The position numbers were made by a program, and so were the translations under genes. 64,000 bases of DNA. It comes from VRUE01 sp963703175. Lineage in GTDB: Bacteria > Actinomycetota > Thermoleophilia > Solirubrobacterales > 70-9. Of the stretch, positions 25,604 to 34,055 are shown in pieces; position 1 is the first letter of the stretch, and each line of letters opens with the position of its first letter. The stretch covers positions 1,984,001 to 2,048,000 of the forward strand of contig OY969794.1 of assembly GCA_963703175.1 (NCBI GenBank). The letters run 5' to 3'. The notes under the pieces were generated by a model. The model saw only the letters and a program-made list of their open reading frames with translations. It had not been told where the DNA came from and did no database searches.

Positions 25604-26067
25604 AGCCGTTTGCGTGCGGGCGAGTCGGGCGCGCTTCCGCAGAACTCCGGAGCTGGCCCAAGCACCAGTTGACGGCGCCAGACCGAGGCCTGGGGCAATG
25701 CGGCAATGAACTCGTCGGACGGCTCGCCACGCGCCTTGTCGAACCACTCGACGCCGTCAGGGATCTGTGCCGCCCCACGCTGCAGCGAGTAGATGCCGCC
25801 CCAGCCGTCGGCGGCAAGTGCGGCGCCGCGATCGTGGTCGCTGGCCCTGACCGCGTCGACGGCTGCATCGTTCAGCTCGCCAATATCTGCCCAATCCTCG
25901 ACTAGGTACCAGTCCTCGTAGCCACCGCCGTCGGCAAACGGCAGCTGCGTGATTTTGAACGAGGCAGACGGGACCTCGATCGCCGCGTGGAAAGAGCGCT
26001 GTGCATCCTCGTAGGCCGTGGCATCGACGTCCGCTTTGGGGCGATGCCAGAAGAGGTAGGCGAGCAT
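25600..26067 (-). CDS. Hypothetical protein, MLAYLFWHRP family
   Basis: This soluble 155-residue protein begins MLAYLFWHRPKADVDATAY. It has the pattern 'LPFADGGGYEDWYLVEDWADIGELNDAAV' and no membrane segment or catalytic motif that I can identify. It looks like a ferredoxin-like alpha/beta fold of the dimeric barrel type, but that is only an impression. I chose the internal ATG at 26067; the frame opens 5 codons earlier. It overlaps the convergent ATL gene by 4 bases. Function is unknown. Confidence 0.6.
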   Translation of the reverse strand: MLAYLFWHRPKADVDATAYEDAQRSFHAAIEVPSASFKITQLPFADGGGYEDWYLVEDWADIGELNDAAVDAVRASDHDRGAALAADGWGGIYSLQRGAAQIPDGVEWFDKARGEPSDEFIAALPQASVWRRQLVLGPAPEFCGSAPDSPARKRL

Positions 26068-26090
26068 CTCGCGACCATACAATCGACCCG

Positions 26091-26564
26091 ATGATTCTGC
26101 GCCCTCTCGAGCCCGGCGATGTAGCCGAGCTGCGGCGCATCCGCGAAATGCCGCAGGTCAGGCAATGGTGGGACGAGGTTGAGGAGGGTTTTCCCCTAAC
26201 CGACGAGCCGGAGGCGACTCGGCTGACGATCGAAGTCGATGGCGCGATTGCCGGGATGGCCCAGTTCAGCGAGGAGAACGAGCCTAAATATCGTCATGCC
26301 TCAGTCGACTTGTTCGTCGACCCTGCGCTGCACAATCGTGGTGTTGGCAGCGAGGTTGTGCGGCGCGTGGTGCGCATCTTGATCGAGGAGCGCGGCCACC
26401 ACCGGATCACGATCGACCCAGCGACCGAGAACATCGCCGCGGTTCGCGCCTACGAGAAGGCCGGGTTCAAACCGGTCGGTGTAATGCGGCGCTCCGAGCG
26501 CGATGTGGAGGGCGACGGCTGGCACGACAGCCTGCTGATGGAGCTGCTCGCCGAGGAGCTTTGA
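26091..26564 (+). CDS. GNAT N-acetyltransferase, AAC(6')-like
   Basis: This 157-residue protein has the full GNAT core. It begins MILRPLEPGDVAELRRIREM, has a central strand 'ASVDLFVDPALHNRGVGSEVV' with the acetyl-CoA-binding RGVG loop (motif A), and then 'TIDPATENIAAVRAYEKAGFKPVG' (motif B). The WWDEVEEGF region near residue 25 is shared with aminoglycoside 6'-acetyltransferases, but many relatives have other substrates, so resistance should not be assumed. I chose the ATG at 26091. Confidence 0.8.
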   Translation: MILRPLEPGDVAELRRIREMPQVRQWWDEVEEGFPLTDEPEATRLTIEVDGAIAGMAQFSEENEPKYRHASVDLFVDPALHNRGVGSEVVRRVVRILIEERGHHRITIDPATENIAAVRAYEKAGFKPVGVMRRSERDVEGDGWHDSLLMELLAEEL

Positions 26565-26579
26565 GGCCTCTGAGTGCCG

Positions 26580-26780
26580 CTACTCGTCGCGCGGGGTGAT
26601 GCGGAAGACCGAGACGACCTCGGCGTTGTGCGCCTCTGGATGGACGACGTAAGCGCTGGGTCCGCCGCCAAACCAGCCCGACGCTTCGTTGTTGCCGACG
26701 AAGATCCCGGGGTGGTGTTTGCCGTCCCCGTCCTCGACCCAGACCTTGTCGCCCTCCTTGAACCCGTGATCCTCGTTCAT
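26580..26780 (-). CDS. Small hypothetical protein with SH3-like barrel pattern
   Basis: This 66-residue protein has 'FKEGDKVWVEDGDGKHHPGIFVGNN', the strand-turn pattern of a small SH3/KOW-like barrel, and 'GPSAYVVHPEAHNAEVVSVFRI'. No family is recognised with certainty. The ATG at 26780 (MNEDHG) is preferred over a frame opening in the upstream hairpin. It lies directly downstream of a run of three hairpins that separates it from the exported-protein gene. Confidence 0.55.
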   Translation of the reverse strand: MNEDHGFKEGDKVWVEDGDGKHHPGIFVGNNEASGWFGGGPSAYVVHPEAHNAEVVSVFRITPRDE

Positions 26781-26792
26781 CGCCGCCAGCAT

Positions 26793-26906
26793 AGACGTGC
26801 CGGTGCTGCGATGCCCATATGGACCTCGCAGCACCGGCACGTCTCCGACCCGGCCCCGAGTTGACCTTGGCTTTGGGGCCGGGTCGGCTGCCCGTCCTAG
26901 GGGCAG
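26793..26906. terminator. Run of three abutting perfect hairpins
   Basis: Hairpin 1 has 19-base perfect arms (26793-26811 / 26826-26844, 14-base loop). Hairpin 2 has 13-base perfect arms (26845-26857 / 26875-26887, 17-base loop). Hairpin 3 has 6-base arms (26888-26893 / 26901-26906) and spans the stop codon of the exported-protein gene. Each begins where the last ends. It should end that gene's transcript, but three stems are more than a simple terminator needs. Confidence 0.75.
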
Positions 26907-27406
26907 ACCACGAGCAGGTGAAAGTCGGCGTCTTCTGGATCGCCTTTTGCGTCGCGGGTGCGAACTTCGATCGCGTTGGCGTTTGCCGGCGAGGTATTGG
27001 TTTGGGCGAAACCCGCCCCCGGGGGCGTCGTGCCCGCGTTGTTGCGGCTCGCCACGTTGGCGCAGCCACTGATGTTGATCGGGAATGCGACCGTGACCGC
27101 GCCGCCGCCCTCGGTTGCCGAGATTCCTTCATCGCTTGCCCGGGCCAGCGCCGCGTTCCCGGGACTCGACGGATTGTTGACCACTGCCCAGTAGGTGTGG
27201 CTCGCCCGCCTCGCCGACGGCACCGTGCCGAGCTTGTTGGTGTTGATCTGGAAGCCGGTAAGCGTCTTCTGCTTCAGCTTGCCGCCGCCGATCGTCTGCT
27301 TCTTGATCGCCCCGCCGTTGATGTTTTGCGCGGCGTAGGCGCTACCTGCCAGAGCGACGACCAAGGCGATGATCGCTACCACCATCGATGGGGAAGGGCG
27401 CCTCAT
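26897..27406 (-). CDS. Exported protein with MRRPS-type signal peptide
   Basis: In this 169-residue protein the signal peptide (MRRPSPSMVVAIIALVVALA, cleavage near AYAA) is followed by 'IKKQTIGGGKLKQKTLTGFQINTNKLG', a repetitive stretch typical of a family expanded in Thermoleophilia. The C-terminal half (about 70-169) is a small beta-rich domain containing two cysteines that could form a disulfide (SGCANV and VVCP at the end). No enzymatic motif is seen. It is probably a cell-surface or secreted protein. The family resemblance also supports the assignment of the organism. Confidence 0.65.
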   Translation of the reverse strand: MRRPSPSMVVAIIALVVALAGSAYAAQNINGGAIKKQTIGGGKLKQKTLTGFQINTNKLGTVPSARRASHTYWAVVNNPSSPGNAALARASDEGISATEGGGAVTVAFPINISGCANVASRNNAGTTPPGAGFAQTNTSPANANAIEVRTRDAKGDPEDADFHLLVVCP

Positions 27407-27446
27407 GCTCCGACCCTACCCCATTTGCGGATGGTTAATCGCCTTT

Positions 27447-28697
27447 TTAATCGCTGCCGAAGAGGGCCAGCCGGACGAGGTGGACGAGGCGGCCCGCTGC
27501 GGCCGTGATGCGGCGGCGCACCCCCAGGAGTCCCTTGCTCGGAGCGAAGAAGAAGGGATGGGCGAGGGTTGGCTGGTTGTTGGCGTCGACCACGCCTACC
27601 CAGACGTCGTAGTGCTTGTCGGGGTCGAGCACGATCCGCGTCTGCAGGCTGCCGAGCACGACTTCGGCAAGGGTGAAGTAGAAGGTCTGAGGTGAGACCT
27701 TGGCCTCGTCCTCGGAATTGACGGTGGCGATCAGCCGCTTCGGCAGGCCCGGCATCGGTGAGAAATCGAACTCGAGCAAGAGGCGGTTTCGCCGTCGCCG
27801 CGCCCATAGGCGCGGCTCGTCGGGTTGCGGCTTCTCACCGACGATTACCGGATCTCTACTCAGAAGTTTGTCCGGTTCGTCCCACTGCTCGTGCCGGCAA
27901 GGCGCGTGCGGCCCATCTCCACCGGCTCGCGAACCGCCCCACTGGCCGGGCCACCAAAGCCACGGGTGGGTGCTTTCGCTGACGACTTCCAGGCGCACCT
28001 CCTTTTTCGGATGCCGCTTGCCGTCGGTGAGGTCGTAGAAGTCGGTCGGGTGATAGCCGGGCTCGAAGTAGGAGGCGTGTGAGCCTCGACCGAGGTAGAC
28101 GAGTGGCCTGTCCCGGTCCTCGGGGGTGGGGTTCTCCTTCTCTTCGGCAAGTCGTTTCACCTCGGGCCAGGAGCGCACCTCGCAGAAGGTGTGCTGGGCG
28201 TAGACCGCCATCTGAGGCTCGGTCTCGTCGTGATCGAGCTTGAGCTGGATCATCTCCCAGTCGCCTTCATGTAGGCCGCCGGGGGCCAGTCGATAGTCGT
28301 TGAAGAAAAAGAAGAACCAGTACTGAAGCCAAGTTCCGTGTGCGTCGCGCACGATTCGGCCGTAGATCACGTTGCGCAGGTCCTGATGCTTGCTTCGTAG
28401 CGCCTGGTACTGCTCGCTGAAATCGTCGCCCGCCGCCTCGATTACGTCGGTGCTCCGCACGGCCTCGCCATTGGGGTATTTCTCCGCCAGCAGGAAGTCG
28501 AGTGACAGGCCATTCCCAGCTTCGGCGAGCACGGCGCCGTCGGCTCTTCGCAGCCTGTTGCCCGGGTTGACAACCCACTCCTCGGCCGAGTCGGCGAAGT
28601 AGGACTCCAGGGAGTCGTAGCGGAGGCAGGGCTGGAATCGCTTCAGCAGCTCCGCGTCCCCGGGCTGAAGGTCGGCGCTCATCCAGTCATTAGACAC
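27447..28697 (-). CDS. Vps62-related (DUF946-like) protein
   Basis: The central part of this 416-residue protein has 'LQYWFFFFFNDYRLAPGGLHEGDWEMIQLKL', 'AVYAQHTFCEVRSW' and 'RPLVYLGRGSHASYF'. This is the conserved pattern of Vps62-like proteins: a DWE motif, a histidine strand and a GSHA motif. These residues suggest a metal or ligand site, but the biochemical role of the bacterial members is not known. There is no signal peptide. It is divergent from the SGNH-like gene across 78 bases that contain a TATATT box. Confidence 0.65.
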   Translation of the reverse strand: MSNDWMSADLQPGDAELLKRFQPCLRYDSLESYFADSAEEWVVNPGNRLRRADGAVLAEAGNGLSLDFLLAEKYPNGEAVRSTDVIEAAGDDFSEQYQALRSKHQDLRNVIYGRIVRDAHGTWLQYWFFFFFNDYRLAPGGLHEGDWEMIQLKLDHDETEPQMAVYAQHTFCEVRSWPEVKRLAEEKENPTPEDRDRPLVYLGRGSHASYFEPGYHPTDFYDLTDGKRHPKKEVRLEVVSESTHPWLWWPGQWGGSRAGGDGPHAPCRHEQWDEPDKLLSRDPVIVGEKPQPDEPRLWARRRRNRLLLEFDFSPMPGLPKRLIATVNSEDEAKVSPQTFYFTLAEVVLGSLQTRIVLDPDKHYDVWVGVVDANNQPTLAHPFFFAPSKGLLGVRRRITAAAGRLVHLVRLALFGSD

Positions 28698-28775
28698 GAT
28701 TCCTTACTCATTCGGCAAGCACCTAACTATTTGTTTATATTCGGCGCCACACCGTAGAAGGCGAGGAGATGTCTG

Positions 28776-30377
28776 GTGCAGGGCCGCAGTGACAGTCGCA
28801 AGTCGGAGCCGATCCCCAGCGAGGTGAAGGTCACCGACAGCGCTCGCGAACCGATCACCGATCCGACCCTGGGCAAAGATGTGAAGCCCAGCGGTGGCGG
28901 CAAGCCACGCAACCGGCTGGTCGTAATCGGTGACTCGCTTTCCCACGGCTTCCAGAGCGGCGCGATTTTCCACACCGACATCTCCTACCCCGCGATCATC
29001 GCCTGGGAGCTGGGCTGCTATGACGAGTTTCGCTTTCCTACCTATCCCGCCTTCGGCGGGATCCCGCTCAACATCGAGTTGATCGTCACCGAACTGGAGC
29101 AGCACTTCGGCGCGCAGGTCTCCTGGTGGGAGCTGCCGCAGGCGATCTATCGGGTGCGCCAGCATCTGGCCGAAGCCGAGGCCTGGTGGGACGACGGCCC
29201 CGGGGCGAAAGTGCCGCCTTCCCGGGGGATCAACCACAACCTCGGGATATACGGCTGGGATCTGCGCGATGCACTCAGCCGCACCGCCGACACCGCGGCT
29301 GCGGCCTGGCGCGTGCCCGACGGTTGGAAGCCGGTGCCGTTGATCCGCAACGCCGACTCGATCGCAGCGATGCGGGTGCTGGATTCTGCTCGGGACAAGT
29401 CGGGGGCCGGGCTGACGCCGTTCAAAGCCGCAGCTGCTTTGGGTGAAGAGGGAACCGAGGAAGATGGAAGCGGCGACGGGATCGAGACCCTGATCGTCTT
29501 CCTCGGCGCCAACAACGCGCTCGGCAGCGTGATCAGCCTCGCTGTGCACTGGAGCGGCGACGGTTACCAAGACCTCAAAGCAAAGGCGGCCTTCAACGTC
29601 TGGCGTCCCAGTCATTTCGAGGCGGAGTTGCAGCTCGTCGCCGACGAGGTGCGGGCGATCCGAGCGCGCCACGTGATCTTCGCGACGGTTCCGCACGTGA
29701 CGATCGCCCCGCTCGCCCGCGGCGTTGGCGGCAAGGTCAGCCCCGGGTCGCGCTACTTCCGCTACTACACGCGGCCTTGGATCTCCGATCGCGACTTCGA
29801 TCCCGAAGAGGACCATCCCTACCTCACCGACGAAGACGCTAGGGCCGTGGACAGCGCCATCGATCAGTACAACGAGGCGATCGCCGAGACCGTGGCCCGC
29901 GGTCGCGACGAGGGGCGCGACTGGCGCCTGCTCGACGTCTGCGGGATTCTCGACCGGCTGGCATCGCGACGCTACGTCGAAGATCCGCAGATGACGCCGC
30001 CCCCGTGGTGGACTCCTTACGACCTGCCCCCTGAGCTGGCTGCGTTGAACCCGCCCCCCGACACCCGGTTCTTCGCTTCAGGCGCCGGTGGGCGCAGCGC
30101 CGGCGGCCTGATCGCGCTCGACGGCATTCACCCGACGACGATCTCCTACGGCGTCCTCGCCTCCGAGTTCATCAAGGTGATGGTCGACGCAGGGGTCGTC
30201 TTCAACGACGCATCCGGAGCTCCCCGCTCGACCGTGGAGGTCGATTTCAAACGGCTACTGGCGCGCGACGCGCTGATCTCCAAACCGCCGGCATCGCTCA
30301 GTCCCGACGTCGCGCTGATCGGCTGGCTCGACCAGCGGATCGACGTGATCAGCCGGCTGTGGACCGGCCTGGGGTAG
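28776..30377 (+). CDS. SGNH/GDSL-like hydrolase
   Basis: The 533-residue protein has the block I motif VVIGDSLSHGF (nucleophile serine, about residue 54). It has the oxyanion asparagine region LGANNALGS and the block V motif LDGIHPTTISYG (Asp-His pair) near residue 450. This is the catalytic layout of GDSL esterases/lipases, but the domain is unusually large, with a long insert between blocks. No signal peptide is seen. The start is a GTG with GAGGAG 8 bases upstream. TATATT at 28736-28741 may be its -10 box. The substrate is unknown. Confidence 0.75.
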   Translation: MQGRSDSRKSEPIPSEVKVTDSAREPITDPTLGKDVKPSGGGKPRNRLVVIGDSLSHGFQSGAIFHTDISYPAIIAWELGCYDEFRFPTYPAFGGIPLNIELIVTELEQHFGAQVSWWELPQAIYRVRQHLAEAEAWWDDGPGAKVPPSRGINHNLGIYGWDLRDALSRTADTAAAAWRVPDGWKPVPLIRNADSIAAMRVLDSARDKSGAGLTPFKAAAALGEEGTEEDGSGDGIETLIVFLGANNALGSVISLAVHWSGDGYQDLKAKAAFNVWRPSHFEAELQLVADEVRAIRARHVIFATVPHVTIAPLARGVGGKVSPGSRYFRYYTRPWISDRDFDPEEDHPYLTDEDARAVDSAIDQYNEAIAETVARGRDEGRDWRLLDVCGILDRLASRRYVEDPQMTPPPWWTPYDLPPELAALNPPPDTRFFASGAGGRSAGGLIALDGIHPTTISYGVLASEFIKVMVDAGVVFNDASGAPRSTVEVDFKRLLARDALISKPPASLSPDVALIGWLDQRIDVISRLWTGLG

Positions 30378-30386
30378 CGGAGCGAC

Positions 30387-31049
30387 TCAGTTCAGCAGCG
30401 CGGCGACGAAGCGCTCGAAGGCGCCGATGTCGGTTACCGCCGGACCGTGACCGGGGAGGATCTGGGTGGGGTTCAGGTCAGCCAGCTTGTGGATCGAGCG
30501 GCGGTTCTCGGTCGGGTCCGGAGTCAGGTCCGCCGGCGGCTCGTCGAGCCGGGCGCGGAGGGTGAGATAGGAGATGTTACGGATCACGTCGCCGCAGATC
30601 GCAACGCGGTCGGACTCGCGGAAGAAGATCACCTCTCCAGGCGCGTGCCCCGGCGCGTGGATGACACGGAAGCCGGCTATCTCGTCGCCCTCTCGTAGCA
30701 CCCTGTCGACCTTGCGCGGAGGACCCGCCCATAACCGCGCGTAGAACTTCGCTATCGGATGCGAGGTCGCGGCCACCGGCCTTCTTCCTTCCATCGTGTC
30801 GACGTCGTCCTCGTGGCAGGCAAGCGGAATGCCGCGCTCTTCGCAGATCGACTTCGCCGATCCCTGGTGATCGGGATGGACATGGGTCAGCGCCAGCAGG
30901 GAGAGGCCGAGGCCGGCGGTCTGCTTGCGGATCCGACCCGCATCCCAGCTGCGGCCGGCATCGATCAGCACGTCCCCTGCGAGGTAGACGTTGATCAGCG
31001 GCCTGGGGGCTTCGTCCAGGCGCCAAACACCCGGCGCCATCTGCTTCAT
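30387..31049 (-). CDS. MBL-fold metallohydrolase
   Basis: This 220-residue metallo-beta-lactamase-fold hydrolase has the metal motifs in order: THVHPDH, HAPGHAPGE, the CGDV aspartate and the C-terminal LPGHGPAV histidine. These predict a two-metal hydrolase. The length and lack of extra domains fit a general thioester or lactone hydrolase of the glyoxalase II-like group. It is the last gene of a three-gene unit and its ATG overlaps the preceding stop by one base. The substrate is unknown; the cell-wall-binding partner gene gives no clear hint. Confidence 0.85.
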   Translation of the reverse strand: MKQMAPGVWRLDEAPRPLINVYLAGDVLIDAGRSWDAGRIRKQTAGLGLSLLALTHVHPDHQGSAKSICEERGIPLACHEDDVDTMEGRRPVAATSHPIAKFYARLWAGPPRKVDRVLREGDEIAGFRVIHAPGHAPGEVIFFRESDRVAICGDVIRNISYLTLRARLDEPPADLTPDPTENRRSIHKLADLNPTQILPGHGPAVTDIGAFERFVAALLN

Positions 31050-31297
31050 TAGTGGCCGATGCCCATCGTTCCGCGGGGGTCGCCGCTGTGCTCGGCCAGA
31101 TCCTCCAGCTCGGCGATCTTGCGTTCGCCTTCGGCCCGGGCCGGGTGGCCGGCCGGCAGCGGCTCGATCAGGCGGCGGATGCGGTTGCGCACCTGCAGTG
31201 CGAAGTGCGGGGTGGAGGCGCCGGCCAGGGCGCGAACGTCCTCGGCCGTTACGGTATGCGCGGCGGTGAGCAGGTCGGGATTCTCCGCCTCGCTCAT
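31049..31297 (-). CDS. Small hypothetical protein (82 aa) in the CWB2-MBL operon
   Basis: This short helical protein (MSEAENPDLLTAAHTVTAED; VRALAGASTPHFALQVRNRI; then an acidic/basic helix) has no membrane segment. No family is recognised. The start at 31297 overlaps the stop of the CWB2-like gene (ATGA) and its stop overlaps the MBL start. The three genes are therefore translated as a coupled set. Function is unknown. Confidence 0.65.
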   Translation of the reverse strand: MSEAENPDLLTAAHTVTAEDVRALAGASTPHFALQVRNRIRRLIEPLPAGHPARAEGERKIAELEDLAEHSGDPRGTMGIGH

Positions 31298-32568
31298 TCT
31301 TCGCCGCCGATCTTGGCCAGCGCCGCCAACTCGTCGATTTCGGCCTGCTCGTTCACGTCGATGGCCTCCTGGTCTCCGATCACCCAAACGTGGTTGTAGA
31401 AGGCGCGCGTCGGATCGGTCGTGTAGCCCGGCTTGACGTCGAGCAGATATCCGCGCAGCGCAGCCGGAAGGGTATCGGCACCGTCAGTGAGCAACAGCGG
31501 CCCCCAAGTCCCCGAAGCCGAGAGGGGCGCCGCCGCTGCGGCTTCGAGCGGCTGCTCGGAGGTGGCGACGATGAAGCCGTGACCCGGGTCGTTGATGTTC
31601 CAGCCAAAGTTGCCGTCGGCGTAACGGGCCAGCGCGATCGCGTTGGAGACCGGGTCCTCGCCGGAGACGCGCCGCACTCGATCGGCGATCTTGCCGATTT
31701 CGCGTACCACCCCAGAGGAGATCGCCGAGGATGGGCCGAGCACGTAGACCGGCGTATTCGGGTGCGCTTTCAGTTCGGCGTCGGTCTGCTGGGTGAGCTT
31801 GTCGCGTCCGGTGAAGAGCACCGGGTCGCCCGAGCGCGCCGCCCAGGCGGCGGCGGGCATGGCGAAAGCCGGCTCGGCTGCGGAGGCGACGACGATGTGT
31901 TTCGGCGGCGAGCCGACCAGCTTTTCGCGCAGCGCCGCGATTGCCGCCGCGCCGCGAGCTCCACCGGCCCGGACTTGCTTTGCCCTTCTGTCGTCGGGGG
32001 CGTCGGCCGCGCCGATCGCAAAGATCTGAGCTCCGCCCGTCGCGCGGCTGCCTTGCGGGTCCAGCGCGGAGAGTGCTTCCACGGTCGCGTCGGGCATCCC
32101 ATCGGCTTCGGAGACGAGGATCGGCGCTTCCACCGGTGCCGCCATCAGCACCGAAGCGGCGATTGCGGTGCGCCAGTCATCTGCGTCGACAAGGGTGACC
32201 GCGGCAGGTCGCTGCGCCGGCTCGGCCGAGGGGAAGGCGGCGAGGGCGACGCCGGCGGCGTTGGCGGCCGGATCGCTGCCTCCAACCCGGGTCGTGTTTG
32301 CGGTGGCGAAGGCGGGATAGCCGAGCTCCTCGGGCGTCTGGGAGGTGGTTTCAGCTGAAGAGGAGGGGGGTTCGCCGACCGGCGCGGGACTTTCGGAGGC
32401 ATGCTCGCCGCCGCCACCGCCGACGATCGCAGCGACGATGAAGACGATCGCGAGGATGAACAGCCCGGCGATCGCCCTCAGCGCCCCCGGAATCGGCTTG
32501 CGTCGCGGCGTCGGCGCTTGGGGAGCAGCTGGCGCTCCGGGTACATCGGCGTTGATCGGCCGCGTCAT
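31294..32568 (-). CDS. Membrane-anchored protein with cell-wall-binding repeat 2 (CWB2)-like domains
   Basis: In this 424-residue protein a cytoplasmic Pro-rich N-terminus is followed by one transmembrane helix (about residues 30-52, LRAIAGLFILAIVFIVAAIVG). A Ser/Pro linker and an extracytoplasmic domain from about residue 85 follow. That domain has the CWB2 pattern: 'TTRVGGSDPAANAAGVALA', 'PILVSEADGMPDATVEAL', 'PVYVLGPSSAIS' and 'RRVSGEDPVSNAIALARY'. CWB2 domains bind anionic cell-wall polymers in Gram-positive bacteria. Here they are linked to the membrane rather than to a secreted protein. It is the first gene of the coupled unit with the small protein and the MBL hydrolase. Confidence 0.75.
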   Translation of the reverse strand: MTRPINADVPGAPAAPQAPTPRRKPIPGALRAIAGLFILAIVFIVAAIVGGGGGEHASESPAPVGEPPSSSAETTSQTPEELGYPAFATANTTRVGGSDPAANAAGVALAAFPSAEPAQRPAAVTLVDADDWRTAIAASVLMAAPVEAPILVSEADGMPDATVEALSALDPQGSRATGGAQIFAIGAADAPDDRRAKQVRAGGARGAAAIAALREKLVGSPPKHIVVASAAEPAFAMPAAAWAARSGDPVLFTGRDKLTQQTDAELKAHPNTPVYVLGPSSAISSGVVREIGKIADRVRRVSGEDPVSNAIALARYADGNFGWNINDPGHGFIVATSEQPLEAAAAAPLSASGTWGPLLLTDGADTLPAALRGYLLDVKPGYTTDPTRAFYNHVWVIGDQEAIDVNEQAEIDELAALAKIGGEE

Positions 32569-32657
32569 TCACGGCACGCTAATGACGAGGACGCGGAGAT
32601 GCTCAGCGCCAGGCGCGCCCAAGCTGGCTGGTCGGTCAGCTAAACTTTTCGGTTGGT

Positions 32658-32675
32658 TGACTGACCAGTCAATCA
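32658..32675. promoter_or_regulatory. TetR-type operator candidate, second copy
   Basis: TGACTGACCAGTCAATCA matches the perfect palindrome at 20722-20739 in 16 of 18 positions. It lies 37 bases before the acyl-CoA dehydrogenase ATG, in the gap divergent from the CWB2 operon. A weaker related dyad (GCTGGTCGGTCAGC) sits at 32627-32640. Confidence 0.6.
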
Positions 32676-32712
32676 ACAACCAAACGAGCGAGCGCTTCGA
32701 TGAGGGGGACGG

Positions 32713-33981
32713 ATGGATTTCGCACTGAACGAGGAGCAGCAGGACTACAAAGATCGTGCCCGGGCCTTCGCCCGCGATGTGATCCGTCCCGCGGCGCGCA
32801 AGCACGACGAAGAGGAGAGCACCCCCTGGGAGGTAATCAAGGAGGCGCGTAAACAGGGCTTTCAAGGTCTCGAGGCGATCCAGCGCTCGGCTTCGGATTC
32901 CGACGGCCAGATGCAAGTGATCTCGGCCGAAGAGTTCCACTGGGGTTGCGCCGGCATCGCCTTGGCGATCTCCGGCTCCGGCCTTGCCGCCGCCGGCATT
33001 GCCTCCTCCGGCACCCCCGAGCAGATCGCCCGCTGGGTCCCCGAGTGCTTCGGTGCCGGCGACGAGGTCAAGCTCGGCGCTTACGCCGTCACCGAGCCCC
33101 AGGCCGGCTCCGACGTCAAGAGCCTGAAGACGACCGCCAAGCGCGACGGTGACGAGTGGATCCTCAACGGCACCAAGGTCTTCATCACCAACGGCGGCAT
33201 CGCCGACGTCCACGTCGTCGTCGCCACCGTCGACCCGGCCCTGGGTACCCGCGGCCAAGCCTCTTTCGTCATCGGCAAAGACACGCCCGGCCTCAGCCAG
33301 GGCAAAAAGGAGTCGAAGCTCGGCATCCGCGCCTCCCACACCGCCGAGATAGTCCTCGAGGACTGCCGTATCCCGGCCGAGAACCTGCTCGGTGGCGAGG
33401 AGAAGCTTGAGAAGAAGTTGCAGCGCGGGCGGGAAGGGAGGAAATCGCGCGGCGCTGACGCGCTGGCGACCTTCGAGATCACCCGACCGCTGGTCGGCGC
33501 CTCGGCTCTGGGGATCGCCCAGGCCGCCTATGAGTCGACCCTTGAGTACCTCGACGGGCGCTCGGAAGGCGGCGTGCCGCTGCTGCAGACGCAGCGGATC
33601 CAGCAGACGCTGGCCGATGTCGCGACCGAGATCGAAGCTGCCCGCCTGCTGGTCCAGCGGGCCGCCTGGATGGGCCGCAATGGCATTCCGATGCGCGGCG
33701 GCCAGGGCTCGATGTCGAAGCTCAAGGCTGGCGACGTGACGATGTGGGCGACGACCACCTTGATGGACCTCGTCGGTCCCGACGCTTGGAGCCCGGAGTT
33801 GCCGCTGGAGAAGTTCTTCCGCGACGCCAAGATTTACCAGCTGTTCGAGGGCACGGCGGAGATTCAGCGGATGGTCATCTCGCGCATGCAGGCGCGCGAA
33901 TATGGCGAGCGCCTCGGTTACGCGGCGGAAGTGGTCGAAGAGGCTGAGAAGGCTGCTGCTAAGGAGCCGGTAGCTGCATGA
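32713..33981 (+). CDS. Acyl-CoA dehydrogenase (single-gene type)
   Basis: This 422-residue FAD enzyme has 'AYAVTEPQAGSDVKSLKTTA' and 'GTKVFITNGGIADVHVVVATV' in the beta domain. The C-terminal 'YQLFEGTAEIQRMVISR' carries the catalytic glutamate of homotetrameric acyl-CoA dehydrogenases. Unlike the pair at 22-24 kb it should work alone. A GGGGGA box precedes the ATG. The operator candidate upstream links it to the thiolase/hydroxyacyl-CoA dehydrogenase locus. Chain-length preference is unknown. Confidence 0.9.
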   Translation: MDFALNEEQQDYKDRARAFARDVIRPAARKHDEEESTPWEVIKEARKQGFQGLEAIQRSASDSDGQMQVISAEEFHWGCAGIALAISGSGLAAAGIASSGTPEQIARWVPECFGAGDEVKLGAYAVTEPQAGSDVKSLKTTAKRDGDEWILNGTKVFITNGGIADVHVVVATVDPALGTRGQASFVIGKDTPGLSQGKKESKLGIRASHTAEIVLEDCRIPAENLLGGEEKLEKKLQRGREGRKSRGADALATFEITRPLVGASALGIAQAAYESTLEYLDGRSEGGVPLLQTQRIQQTLADVATEIEAARLLVQRAAWMGRNGIPMRGGQGSMSKLKAGDVTMWATTTLMDLVGPDAWSPELPLEKFFRDAKIYQLFEGTAEIQRMVISRMQAREYGERLGYAAEVVEEAEKAAAKEPVAA

Positions 33982-34011
33982 GATTCGGTTGCGAAAGCCC
34001 CTGAGCTGCAC

Positions 34012-34055
34012 GGCGCTTTGCAGGGATAAAGCGCCTGGTCGGCCGAATTTCGGCC
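34012..34055. terminator. Two hairpins after the acyl-CoA dehydrogenase
   Basis: GGCGCTTT (34012-34019) pairs with AAAGCGCC (34028-34035) around an 8-base loop. GGCCGA/TCGGCC forms a second tight hairpin at 34041-34055. They fill the gap before the M23 peptidase gene. Termination of the dehydrogenase transcript is the simplest role; no T tract follows. Confidence 0.5.

Noticed and set aside
28704..29816. 370-codon minus-strand frame opposite the SGNH-like gene
   Set aside because: No recognisable motif, and the plus strand has GDSL blocks in order.
32569..34011. 480-codon minus-strand frame opposite the acyl-CoA dehydrogenase
   Set aside because: The plus-strand gene has all acyl-CoA dehydrogenase motifs, so this frame is its shadow.
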